From positions 310,001-374,000 of the forward strand of contig QVRM01001440.1 in NCBI GenBank assembly GCA_003439945.1: 64,000 nt of DNA, written 5' to 3'. The position numbers and the translations under genes are program-made. The notes below the pieces were generated by a model. That model was not told the DNA's origin. It saw only the letters and a program-made list of their open reading frames with translations, and ran no database searches. Position 1 is the stretch's first letter; each line of letters opens with the position of its first letter. This stretch comes from Dermanyssus gallinae (lineage: Eukaryota; Arthropoda; Arachnida; Mesostigmata; Dermanyssidae). Of the stretch, positions 32,886-42,915 are shown piece after piece.

Positions 32886-34312
32886 TATATATATATATAT
32901 ATATAAACAGTAAAGGAATTTGTGGAAGACTAGACTTTTGTGCAAATCCACATAGAAATCAAAATGTTTTTAAATTAAACATTTAGATATAGTATTACTT
33001 ATTTGAAAAGCAAAAGTAACGGTGGCAGTAATATGTTTAAAGTAGTCAAGTTTAGGTGTCAAACGCACCCAGATCACGAAAATATTATTTGCATTCTTTT
33101 CTCATAACACCAGCTTTCAATATTTTGAATTGCTAGTTGCATAATTCATGTAGGGTTGTCGACTGCTAAGCACATTTTTGATTTCATCCGCAAATAAGAG
33201 ATGAATGACACCTTCTGGAACCACTGTTGGGAAATCAAAGGCCTATATTCAATGAGCATGGGCTCAAGCTGCAATCCATTCAGCTTAGATATTGAATAAA
33301 CAATTTAGTGTATTTTGTGTTATGGCTATACACTGATTGTTTTTAACTAACTTAGTAACTTTAACCCATTTTGCACATCCCTATAAAAGCTGTCTCTGAA
33401 GGATTGGAAATGTTGAGCTATCTAAGGTTGTCCAACAGTATTTTGTGGCAGCCGTTGACTCTCGGCGGAGTGGCTTATCATTCATCCTGATTGAACATTC
33501 AATAAAGAATAATTCGATTAACAGTAGGGATAGAACGGCGACACTCCGGTAGATGAACACCGTGCGTAGCGCACCAGTCCACTAGATTACGATACACCAT
33601 AGAAAGACATACTTTTAATGCCGTCTTACCGGAAGAACTTCCAAAAGTCAAATATTTTACAAAAGGGCCAATTTTGCCTTTTTAAAATCTATAATTTAAT
33701 TGCCAAAGTCAACTGCGCGTCTTACTGATAACATGAATATTCTCATACAACATGAACGTAACTTAAGTATGCCGTAATACTGTGTACCGTGTACTGCATA
33801 CGTTATGTTTGAATTGAAAAAAAAAATGAAGTTATGGTCATTGCACATGCTATTAATAAAACGCACTTATAAATTATTATGCAAAGGCATATTGTCAGGA
33901 CGATAAGATGGCAGGGGCCAAACATCGCACGGATAATCTGGCAACTTGCGGAAAACGGTACAAATGTATGCGGGCATTGTCGTGCTGGTATACGACGCTT
34001 TTACGGTTAGGGACACGGGGACGCTTGTGCTTGAAGCGGTTACGTGCTTTTAGAGTTAACTATTTTGTTGCTCTTCGGATGCTCATAGTATAGCACGGCT
34101 TTCTAATACCACCACACGCACAACGTAGCATTAACATTCTGTATGGCCTATTTAATTTTGAAATTTTATTTTTTATTAGAACCTATATATATATTTGTGT
34201 AGCTAAGTTATATTATACCAATTGTTCAAGGTTACCATAAAATGCAGTAACCGTATTGTAACGTATCGAATACTAACCAGATACGCTATTTTGTCCGCGA
34301 CGTTTTTTCCAG
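32886..34312. other. intron 6 distal part
   Basis: Begins with the rest of the TA run. No recognisable gene, RNA or repeat; the open frame at 33908-34093 has no motif. A pyrimidine-rich acceptor (cgttttttccag) ends it. Confidence 0.6.
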
Positions 34313-34426
34313 GCATCCGGTTTGACAGTTGACATGAGAGTGCGGGTTCAATTGAATATGCGACTGGTGCCCTTGAAAACAGAGCCGGTGCCAAAATTAA
34401 TCCTTCCTATATTTTGGACAGAAGAT
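34313..34426 (+). CDS. CD36/SCARB-type scavenger receptor, exon 7
   Basis: Acceptor cgttttttccag, donor gtatgt; both junctions are phase 0 and the exon is exactly 38 codons. It encodes 'VDMRVRVQLNMRLVP' and 'KLILPIFWTED', the end of the CD36 ectodomain (xxxxxKRxQxNxxxxP...xxxPxxWxxE). The exon lies 9.7 kb from exon 6, but protein order, splice sites and phase leave little doubt. A small (TA)n run follows the donor. Confidence 0.9.
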
Positions 34427-34639
34427 GTATGTGCTTCGCTAATTTATATATATATATATATACAGTCCGTGAAAAAAATACTGCCACCCATGTTCGCCAC
34501 ATTACACATATTTATTATATCCAACCGTGTAACGACTACAGTGATACATGTTCATAGAGTAACAGCAGAAAATGTCATCTACATGCAGGGTCTCGAATTA
34601 CTTTAAAACACGAAATGTCTATATTTGACACAGCTACAC

Positions 34640-36327
34640 TGCGCAAAAAAGTATACAGTCACTAGCAAACCCCCACTAAAAACCTGGTCGAGAGCTCTGC
34701 ATGCAAACAGCCTGTGATCCACGTCGTCGGTCTCGCCGGCGTCGCACAAGACATATAATACTCGCATCGGTACCATTTCATGAGATCTGGGATTATTGAT
34801 TTCGTCCACGACCCTGGTGCCTCTCGTTTAGCCCCAGTCAACTCAGCCTTCCAGCTTTCCAGAGTCTTTCTTCTTGCATCGTCTTTTCTAAGTGCCTGAT
34901 CCTTGTATAAGAGGATATTCTCCTCTATCCGCTTTGGCCAAGGTATCATGCGCGAAATTACCAGCACAACGTCTGTAGACACTGGCTGGGTCGCCAGAGC
35001 GTACAGGACGGTGTCTATCGGTTATGGCCAGCACTCTCTGTGCCTTGCTTAGCTTTTTCTTATTCCCTTTGGTCACGTGACCGTCCACCCGGATATCCAG
35101 CTCCCGACAGTGCTTTCTACTAATAAGCAGGGGCGCCTCGCTCTTTTCCGTTGTTAGCATTAGGTAGTGCGACTTCATCCAAAGACTGACCCCATCTAAG
35201 GCGTCATTTGCTCGGTTCTTCAACAGTTCCGCGTCCCTTGCGGTGACTAAGATTGCCAGGTCGTCGGCATTAGCACGCCGTCGTATACTAGGTTTCATAG
35301 CGTAAGTCCTAGCATAAAACCTTGTGGTACACCTGCACCACACACATCCCTTTTTCTCCACTACACTCAAGATCACCCTTCAATTTGCGCTGTTAAACGC
35401 ATTTTTTTACATCCAGCAATATCAGGAGGCAAAGGTTACGAACTCTGGAGCTTTTCTGTTTCTCCTCTTCTGCCTTAGCGAGTATTTTGCTAATGGGCTC
35501 TACGGCCTTGACAACTGTGTCAAGAACGCAGATGGGCCTGTAAACTGAGGCCGAGCATAGCTCCTTCCCCGGCTTTGGAAAAAGAGTCAGGCGGGCTTTC
35601 TTCCTTTCTTCTGGAAAGCGTACCTCTCTTAGGAGCGCGTCTACGATCATTTTAGAGGCCATCCCTTAGGCATTTAATCGCTTCCGGGGTATGCCGTCGG
35701 GTCCTGGGGCCGTGCTCTCTGACATCTTTTCAGCCGCTTCCTGGACCTCCTCGAGCGTTACAGGAGGAATATCTTCTTCATTCAACGTAACAGGGCCTCC
35801 GTCTTCCTCCGTCTGCATCCTGCTCAATCTCCTCTCAACGAAGCTTACTCTTTCTGATGGTGGTCTTCAGGTTCCAGCGTGTTGCCTTGTATCCGGACCA
35901 GAGATCATCTGCCTTTTCCCGCCACTCCTGCTCGGCCGATTCCGTTTTCGCCTTTTTGGCCTTTTCACGGACTCGAGTGTCTCGGCGCCGGGCTGCAATG
36001 CACCCTCTCCGTGCTGCGGCCACCTCGAGAGACCACCAGTATTTTGGTGCAGCGTTTCTCCGCCGCGGGTTTACTGAAGCTGGCGTTCTTTCTGGCATGT
36101 TTTACGAAGGATTTTTCTCATTGAAGGTGTCATACAGTTCATTACAACCCCGAACTATCTCCTTCCTAATTTTCTCCTGCCTCATCCTGCGAGCCGACCA
36201 TCTGGGCCTGTGGCGCCTAGCGGCAGACACGCTCTTGAGTGCTCCTACGTTTTTCACCGTGAATTTAATATATCGGTGGTTACTAAGGTTTTCTTTGTAT
36301 TGGAGGACCTTCCAGTCCTTGGAGCAG

Positions 36328-36335
<8 letters not shown>
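34640..36335 (-). mobile_element. R1-like element, endonuclease end through C terminus (broken)
   Basis: Minus strand: the endonuclease end with NHRYIKF in the SDH position (about 36280). The linker has 'KYWWSLEVAAARRGC' (36060-36010). RT fingers have 'LFPKPGKELCSASVYRPICV' (35590-35530). Motif C reads ANADDLAIL (about 35265) instead of YADD. The zinc cluster CDAGETDDVDH..FAC lies near 34750-34690. Several frameshifts and deletions. It begins at a (TA)n run (36336-36371), which may mark a break. Confidence 0.75.

Positions 36336-36371
<36 letters not shown>
36336..36371. repeat. (TA)n microsatellite
   Basis: Perfect TA run at the upstream edge of the R1 fragment. Confidence 0.95.
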
Positions 36372-36373
<2 letters not shown>

Positions 36374-36556
36374 ATAGTTGTACACTAGTCACCAATTCAA
36401 TTTTTTTCACAACCATCATTATTGGCACCAGAGGCATCGGCTTCATGCAATGAAGAATCCAATCCGCTATTAGCCGCCGCGGTGGGCTATTGCCAACGAT
36501 GCTTGTCGGCAGATCTCGTTCGTTAATCTGGACGCGAGTCAACGAGTCAATGTCGA

Positions 36557-36727
36557 GCCCGGTGGCGTGGTGGCTTAAGTCTGCGCCTCGCAACCGGAGG
36601 AGACACATAGGTGCGCGGGTTCGAACCCCACCGTTGCACATTTGTATTTATGGGGGTCCGTCTATGAAGCAATGTGAAAAACAGTTCCGTGGACGTTAAA
36701 TCTTGGCTGAGGGTCAGCCCGAAAACT
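36557..36727 (+). repeat. tRNA-derived SINE
   Basis: Head gagcccggtggcgtggtgg, box B ggttcgaacccc near 36618, body catttgtatttatgggggtc, and 3' part ggctgagggtcagcccgaaa. Near-identical to the copy at 26245-26426 in opposite orientation. No clear flanking duplication. Confidence 0.88.
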
Positions 36728-37511
36728 TTACCAATTGAATTACGTTTTATGTATTTCTAATATACATTTCACACTCAATGACTCAATGTAGATCCTGACG
36801 TGACATATATTCCTTCCAGGAGATCTTTCCTATTTCAGTTTTAATTTATTGTAATGAAATACAGTAAGGTTCACGCGTATGGTAATCAAGCACGAATAGC
36901 ACATGTTTAGGTGTAGGCTTTTAACTAGAATTAAACCACATAATCTAATAGGTTGCTTGTATTTAAAATTGCTCGTCGTTTATGTGGTATTAGATGCTCG
37001 ACGAATGAGCTGAACACAATTTTGTCTGTCCTCAAACGTTAGCTACTAGAAGCCAAAATAGTCGAAATTGGGAAAATTGTGAAAACTGCCCATTCATGGT
37101 TCTTTATGGCTAACAATATTGATTCCGTGGTTGCCAAATAACTTAGCTTTAACGGTGATGATTTTGGAAGCAAACGCATTTATACAGTTGAATTTCCATT
37201 TTGTTTTGTTAAACGTACTAATCGTGTGTTTTATTAAACGTAAACTCGAGTTCAACGTACTACTACTCCCGTTACACCCTTTTTTAAAAGATTTTTTCGT
37301 AAAGCTATTGCCCGTGTACGGTTTTTTCATGTCATGGCTAATTTTAATCCACTCCGGCATTTACCTTGTCTAAATTGGAATTCTTAAGTAGTCGCATGGT
37401 TAATGATCTCCAAGAAATCGGACTTGCGTGTATTTTTTATTTGCTTTGCACGAAATGCAGGCGTCGTGCCGGACCAGTTCACAACATCCGAGATACCATG
37501 CAAATATATAT
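36728..37511. other. intron 7, unassigned
   Basis: No recognisable gene. Overlapping frames on both strands at 37094-37373 have no motif. A good-looking acceptor at about 36820 leads to a frame that stops after 15 codons and does not fit the receptor. Confidence 0.5.
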
Positions 37512-37855
37512 ATTTTTTGAGGAGGCAGAATATGCATTTACGCACACCCGCCGATGTTTTGGCGGGTAGTGTGAGACTAAAGGCAGGAGAGAGAGTACAA
37601 GACTCAATCTAATTCCAGTGCACTTCCCACTGAAAACCACCTCCCAGAACCCCCTCCTGGTTGGGAATTGTGAACCATTACTTCGAGACCAGGAGAGGGG
37701 AGTCTCACACTTTAACCCTCTCCATAGTCTGTAGGGCCGTCCCGAGCAGGCAGGTCCTGCTGGGTTAAATCTTGAAGACTTCGGGCGTCGAATCGCGCCC
37801 GACCATTATTCTCTAGCCGGATCTTTTTGCGCAAGAGCCCATCGAGGTACATGCA
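37512..37855 (-). mobile_element. R1 element 3' end (5'-truncated)
   Basis: On the minus strand it holds the last coding codons and the 3' UTR of an R1 element. It ends in a short A run (seen as ttttttg at 37513-37519), with the 'aggcagaatatgcatttacgcac' type terminus. The same terminal organisation occurs on the plus strand at 63590-63901. Confidence 0.75.
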
Positions 37856-39230
37856 AATGGAACACATACATTTAGTTTGGTCCTTTAGCTGTACATATAA
37901 TTTTTGACGCCGACTTGATTCGGCTACGGCAGAAAGAGGAGCCCCTTGCCCGTGGGCAATGAACCAGCTATCGACGCGGCGTTTCCGCGTTGAATTTCAA
38001 CTGATATTCTTTGTAGCAAAAACGGCCATGCTCTTCTATCGCCGGTTGACGCAGCAACTCTGGATCCCAGGTCGGCCAGAAAGTTTCTTGTGATTTTTTC
38101 CATTGGGCCTAATGTCTCGAAGGCAATTGGTTGAACGATAAAGTTTTGTTCCAGTTCACGATATTTTGCCAACTTGCGATCTTCAGCAAGGCGAGCGGCT
38201 GCTCCGACCTCTCGGCTGGTATGACGGGCATAAGAAGCGGCCAACGTGGAAGACGCGGTGACGTCGTACACAAGGCTGCGACCTTCACTCCATGGGACTA
38301 GAGTCAGACCGTCCGGCCGCAGTTGGCTGTTGGCTGACAGACCGACCGGCTCTTTGACTGCCGGTATGTGGGCTGACTGCATTGCTCGGTGTATTACGTC
38401 ACTCAAAGCTGAATGCCTTGAGAACCTACCAGAGCTTCTCTTGCAAGCGAGAGCATGCTCACCCGTAGAAGACACCGGGAGGTCACATCTTGCACAGTTA
38501 TGTGCAAAGCAGACAGATTTCCCCGGACGCAAGCCGAAGACGATGCGAAGTGTGGTATTGTCCAGCATCGTCCCCAGCTGCGGTGAGGGAATGGCCTGAA
38601 GCCACTTTCCGCTCATCGGATCGATCACGGCTCTTATTCGCGCCTGCTTTTTAACGCTGCTCGCCTGGGTCATTAACCGCTCTTGAATCGACTTAACTAC
38701 TTGCAAGTCTAAAGTCGATGCAAGTCGAAAGTAGCGGCAAGCTTGTTCCATTTGGGCGGTGAAGCTGGTGTAGGCATCAGGTGGTGTGGTCCTTGACACC
38801 AAAGTCTCGGTATTTTTTAGAGACCCGAGGTAGGCAGACAAGGCAACTTGCGAAGCCATGCGAATCCCCATTCCCCCTGCGGGTTTTGCCTAAGTTGAAC
38901 GTTTAAGATACTCTGAAGGGTACTTCGCAAGGCTTCGTCGAACGACTGAAGCACAGCCTTGGAGTTAACAAACTCACGCGAAGCAGATAGAGGGCTGGGT
39001 GAGCGTCCAAGACTCGCAGTCTAGAGCACCAGCGAACAAGGTCAGAGCTCTTTTTAGTAAAAGATAAGCCACTAGATTCGTCTAGAATTGGCGCCTCTAG
39101 AAGTCCCAATTCATAATCCGGAATCAGCCTCGCAGCTGGCAGAAGATTGCGCACCGTTTGAAGCATGGAGCCGAGGTGAGGGTCCTTTTGAACGGGGAAG
39201 AAAATTCCGCACTTGGCGTCTCGCAAATTA
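37856..39230 (-). mobile_element. RLE-type non-LTR retrotransposon, copy 2 (3' half with endonuclease domain)
   Basis: The minus-strand frame at 38871-37924 (315 codons) shares 'KWLQAIPSPQLGTMLDNTTL' with copy 1 (4252-6452). A zinc cluster follows (C..CDLPVSSTGEHALAC..H..H). Next is a restriction-like endonuclease core 'RPDGLTLVPWSEGRSLVYD' (PD...D pattern), then 'EQNFIVQPIAFETLG', a helix-rich tail and a stop. An upstream frame (39226-38903) carries the RT thumb region ('LRVLDAHPALYLLRVSLLTP'). The palm is missing, consistent with 5' truncation. The C-terminal RLE domain is a feature of R2/CRE/NeSL-type non-LTR groups. It shows what copy 1 lost. Confidence 0.8.
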
Positions 39231-40040
39231 TCTATGATGCAGTAAACATAGAAAAGTGTCCACAGGCGTTGGTGTGAATCGTGGAACTATGCGTATGGTA
39301 CTGACCGACGAAATATAACGTGTTTAGAAATTTTGCTTGGTTGGTTTTTGCCACAAAAAAATTTACCACGACTAACTTATGACTTTCTACGTCATCTAAT
39401 GAGTTGATTCCAAAAAATATCAGATACTGCTCCAACCGCTTGGGAGATTTGTACATATTTAAACGCGTGCAACTGATTCCTTGTCGTCCCTACACAATGT
39501 TTAATGGCTGGTGGTTTTTCATACACAGTACATTAATTTACGTTATTATTAAAAACTTTGGTTTCATACATGCACGTACTTCCCACTTCTTCACCGCTTA
39601 ACTCTAGTTACCTGTGACCACAAACTAAACTAAAATTGGTTTCTTATTAAATTGTTCATATAAACTAGAATTAAAAGTCTCATAAACATGATTAAACTTT
39701 ACTCTAAAATAAGACACAGCAGGATGTAGATTTTCCACAACATTATTTTTACGACTACGTATTTCCGCAATACAGCGTTTAACAACATCTAAAACGAATT
39801 TTGTTCTAAACTACATGCATAGTCCGTTTTTCCAACGAACAACATTTTTTCGAAATTCCGCAAGCTGTAAACTGATGTCTAAACAATCGCGCCAAGATAA
39901 CAAACATTAGTAATTTTTCTGCCATATTTTATTAATGATTTATGCCACCCTATTTCTAAAATTGATTTTAATGACTCCACGGCTTTATATATATATATAT
40001 ATATGTCTGTGTGTGTGTTTGTGTTGTGAATACTTCTTAG

Positions 40041-40172
40041 ATGAATCGACCGTCGGACAGGGACAAGTTGGTGGACATACTTAGGCAACGAAGTGTCGTC
40101 CGTTGGACAGCGTTGGCGGCCTGTCTTTGCTTGCTCGCGACGTCTGCTGTCCTCTGTGGCCTCCTGCTTTAA
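40041..40172 (+). CDS. CD36/SCARB-type scavenger receptor, exon 8 (C-terminal anchor and stop)
   Basis: Acceptor aatacttcttag; phase 0, matching exon 7. 43 codons and TAA. A polar stretch ('RDKLVDILRQRSVVRW') leads into a hydrophobic segment (TALAACLCLLATSAVLCGLLL, read in two parts) that ends at the stop. This is the expected second membrane anchor of a CD36-type receptor. There is essentially no cytoplasmic tail, whereas mammalian CD36 has a short one. Three Cys in the membrane segment could be acylated (inference). Only this exon lacks sequence-specific family motifs; the case rests on phase, order, length and hydrophobicity. Confidence 0.75.
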   Translation: MNRPSDRDKLVDILRQRSVVRWTALAACLCLLATSAVLCGLLL

Positions 40173-40206
40173 ATAACTCGATCGTAACGAGGAGAGAAAA
40201 ATGCAA

Positions 40207-40710
40207 GCCTCAGTCTCCGGATATTTCAATAGCAGTAGGAGCAAGATGCTGTTGTTGTGGTTGTGCAGGTTTTCTTCTTATTTCTCTATAATTCGTTGGC
40301 TGACACACCTCTATTTGACCTAGACACGTGTGCATCTTAAAGATCGTACTGTCAAGTTGTATGTCTGTTTTGGGTCTATCTTTAATGAACTGCCGCAAAT
40401 CTAAACCTAGTTGTTAGATTTAGAAATGTTAAATCTGCCCCACGGTTGTGACGCCAAAAGCCGAATCACCTTCTTGCGAACTGATTGAAATTTCCCCAAG
40501 GTATTGACTAAACATTTGTGATATTTTCTCGTGTTTTCTTTCTTAAGTATAGAATATAACGTTTTCAAGCATCTAATGATACCACCTCAGTTGCCTAATG
40601 TGAATAACACAACAATAAATAATGAAGCTGACAGAAATGAACGACTTATTGTAGGTTCCAAATGAGCAGGCACTACTCTCTCTGACACTCTAATAGCTAG
40701 CTCGCAGATG
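40207..40710. repeat. 0.5-kb direct repeat, left copy
   Basis: Aligns throughout with 42260-42746 (both start gcctcagtctccgg and end agctagctcgcagatg), with scattered substitutions and small indels. The two copies bracket the R2-clade element exactly. Confidence 0.88.
40614..40619 (+). promoter_or_regulatory. candidate polyadenylation signal AATAAA
   Basis: First AATAAA after the receptor stop, 442 bases downstream and within the left copy of the 0.5-kb direct repeat. Use is inferred only. Confidence 0.4.
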
Positions 40711-42259
40711 ATAGGCTCCATAGACAAAACTAGTATCGGGTACCAACTTACTGATGACTTCCGCCTTATGGGCTTAGCCTTTGCAGATGATCTCATCCTC
40801 CTAGCCTCCACGAAAATTACTTTCCAACAGCCCCTTAATATTGCGGACCCCGAGACCTTGAAATTAATACTAATAAAAGCTTTATTGTCTCCCACGTATT
40901 TAATAAGAAGGAAGGTAAAGGTTTTATTAATACTGTACCAGAATTTAACGTTGGAGATCGGCAAATGCCAGCTAAAGGTATGAGCGATCAATGGAGATAT
41001 CTGGAAGTCGACTTTGACAGCAATGGCAGAGTTGACTCCACCAAGGATATACTCCTTAATTTACTCAACAGACTCACGACAGCTCCCCTTAAAACCCCAC
41101 CAAAAACTCATATTTTTGAAAGACTTTCTCATTTCCCGCCTCCTAAATAAACTGGTCTCCGGTCCCAGACCATCTTACGCACTCCTTAGCGACCTAAATA
41201 AAAAGACCAGAAAGGTTGTTAAGTCGAAATGGCTTACGCTCGAAAACTCGGTGCCGAACGCCTATCTGTAAACGCACACAGCACACGGCGGTCTGGACAT
41301 CCCCTGCCTCCAAACATTTATCCCCAGGCTCCGCCTCTCCCGTCTGACAGCACTACACCACTCTACGCACTCTGGGGTCCAATGGATGCTAACCACCGAG
41401 CACTTCAAAAAAGACCTTGCGAAAACAAGACTTCTTTGCGAGCGCTTGGGAACCTCTATTGACACCGCTACACAAGAGACCGATTACTGGTCTCAACAAC
41501 TACACAACACGTTCGATAGGGCATATTAAAAAAAAAACAAAACGCCCTTTGTACATTACTGGATTAAGGGTATTCCCTACATATCTAGTAAGGAGTATTT
41601 AAATCTACTAAAGCTCAGCGCACTACCAACGCGTGCCAGATTGGCCAGGCGACGCCCGGGCTACAACAAACGTTGTAGGCACGGGTGTCAAGCGCCTGAG
41701 ACGTTGGCTCATGTCGCTCAGATGTGCGATACAACACACAAACTAATTCTAAAGAGACATGACGACGTCTGTGATCGCGTGGCGCGTCTTCTCCGCGAGC
41801 GCAGTTATTAGGTGGTTCGTGAGCGAGTATTCCGTCGACGGGCGCACCGGGTCTAAAGCCCGACCTCGTAATAGCAACACCTAGTCTGGGTTTTAGATGC
41901 CGAGGTTTGCGGCCCGAACCGGGACCTGGCAAAAGCGCGGCAGGACAAGATCACCAAATATGACGTCGAGTTCCTAAGAGCGGCGCTCCCCGGCCCGCAA
42001 AAACCTCGCAGATTCGAATCCATCACTATCTTTATGAGTGGTGTATGAGACTCCGAATCTGCGAGTACGCTCCTGGGGCTCGGCGTCACGAAGGGAAATC
42101 TTATGGATCTTACCGTCTTAACGTTGCAAGGAACCTTAAGGAAATACCGCTCGCACGGGGTCCATAAGAGCGGGGGCTACCATCAAGCAAGGATACAGAC
42201 AGCTGATCCTTAGTCTCACGTGACGACTTTTTACCACTTTTTTATTAAGGCGAGCACCA
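40711..42259 (+). mobile_element. R2-clade non-LTR retrotransposon, 5'-truncated
   Basis: Plus strand. Starts just before RT motif C ('MGLAFADDLILLAS', 40768-40815). It continues with the thumb ('FNVGDRQMPAKG', 'LTTAPLKTPPK' and the neighbouring frame 'PHQKLIFLKDFLISRL') and 'LENSVPNAYL'. Next is 'LSALPTRARLARRRPGYNK' and a zinc cluster CRHGC...ETLAHVAQMC..THK (about 41610-41745). The endonuclease has 'KPDLVIATP' (41850), and after a frameshift 'LAKARQDKITKYDVEFLR'. The CCHC cluster followed by a PD-type endonuclease at the C terminus is the R2 hallmark. At least four frameshifts or stops. The target is not 28S rDNA. Confidence 0.82.
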
Positions 42260-42746
42260 GCCTCAGTCTCCGGACATTTCAGTAACAGCAGAAGCAAGAT
42301 GCTACGGTTGTGCAGGTTTTCTTCTTATTTATCTATAATTCGCAAGCTGACACACATCTATTTGATCTAGACACGTGTGCATCTCAAAGACCGTACTGTC
42401 AAGTTGTGCCTCTTTTGGGTCTATCTATGATGAAAAACCGCAAATCCAAACCTGGTCATTTGATTTGGTTGGTGGCCTCACGGTTGTGACGCCAAAAGCC
42501 AAATCGTCCTCCTGCGAATTGATTGAAATTTCCCCAAGATATTGATTACACATTTGTGGTGATTTCTCTTGTTTTTAAGTAAAGCATATAACACTTTCAA
42601 GTATCTAACGATACCACACCATTTGCGTAGTGTAAATATCACAACAATAAATCGTGGAGCTGACAGAGATAAACGACTTACTGTAGGTGCCCTAAAAATG
42701 AGCAGGGGCTACTCTCTTTGACACTCTAGTAGCTAGCTCGCAGATG
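42260..42746. repeat. 0.5-kb direct repeat, right copy
   Basis: See the left copy (40207-40710). It also retains AATAAA near 42644. Confidence 0.88.
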
Positions 42747-42789
42747 TTGCTCATAGGTACCATCATAAGTGCCACTGTCTTCCACTATT

Positions 42790-42915
42790 TCATTTTAACA
42801 AATCTCATGTGTACATGCCTCCATGTATATTTGTTCTTACATATTACTCTCCTGTCTGGACTGTCTAAACACTGAAAGCTAGTGGAAGGCGTTCAAGACA
42901 CGTTCCTGAGACGCG
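42790..42915 (+). pseudogene. non-LTR RT C-terminal relic
   Basis: Shares 'ctctcctgt(t/c)tgga' and 'acacgttcctgagacg' with 18780-18850, and the broken frames give the same YxSPVW...FLRR signature. Confidence 0.5.

Larger units (their letters stand above)
24577..34312. other. intron 6, 9.7 kb, packed with mobile elements
   Basis: Holds an RT fragment, a SINE with target duplication, a nearly complete non-LTR element and an intact Tc1 transposon. Stretches 24640-25290 and 32890-34312 contain no recognisable gene. The junction is solid: exon 6 ends and exon 7 starts in phase 0. Confidence 0.85.
34427..40040. other. intron 7, 5.6 kb
   Basis: Contains two R1 fragments, a SINE, a (TA)n run and the RLE-type element copy 2. 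The stretches 36730-37510 and 39230-39985 hold nothing recognisable. Just before exon 8 there is (TA)n then a (TG)-rich run (39985-40025). Confidence 0.8.

Noticed and set aside
36557..36640. tRNA gene on the basis of box A and box B sequences
   Set aside because: The region lacks a proper acceptor stem and anticodon arm, is followed by a fixed non-tRNA body, and occurs four times: a SINE.
36815..36870. Pyrimidine-rich acceptor at about 36820 as a terminal receptor exon
   Set aside because: The phase-0 frame stops after 15 codons with no hydrophobic anchor; 40041-40172 fits better.
39879..40244. Minus-strand open frame overlapping receptor exon 8
   Set aside because: It has no family motif and is explained as the antisense of the exon plus flanking simple repeats.
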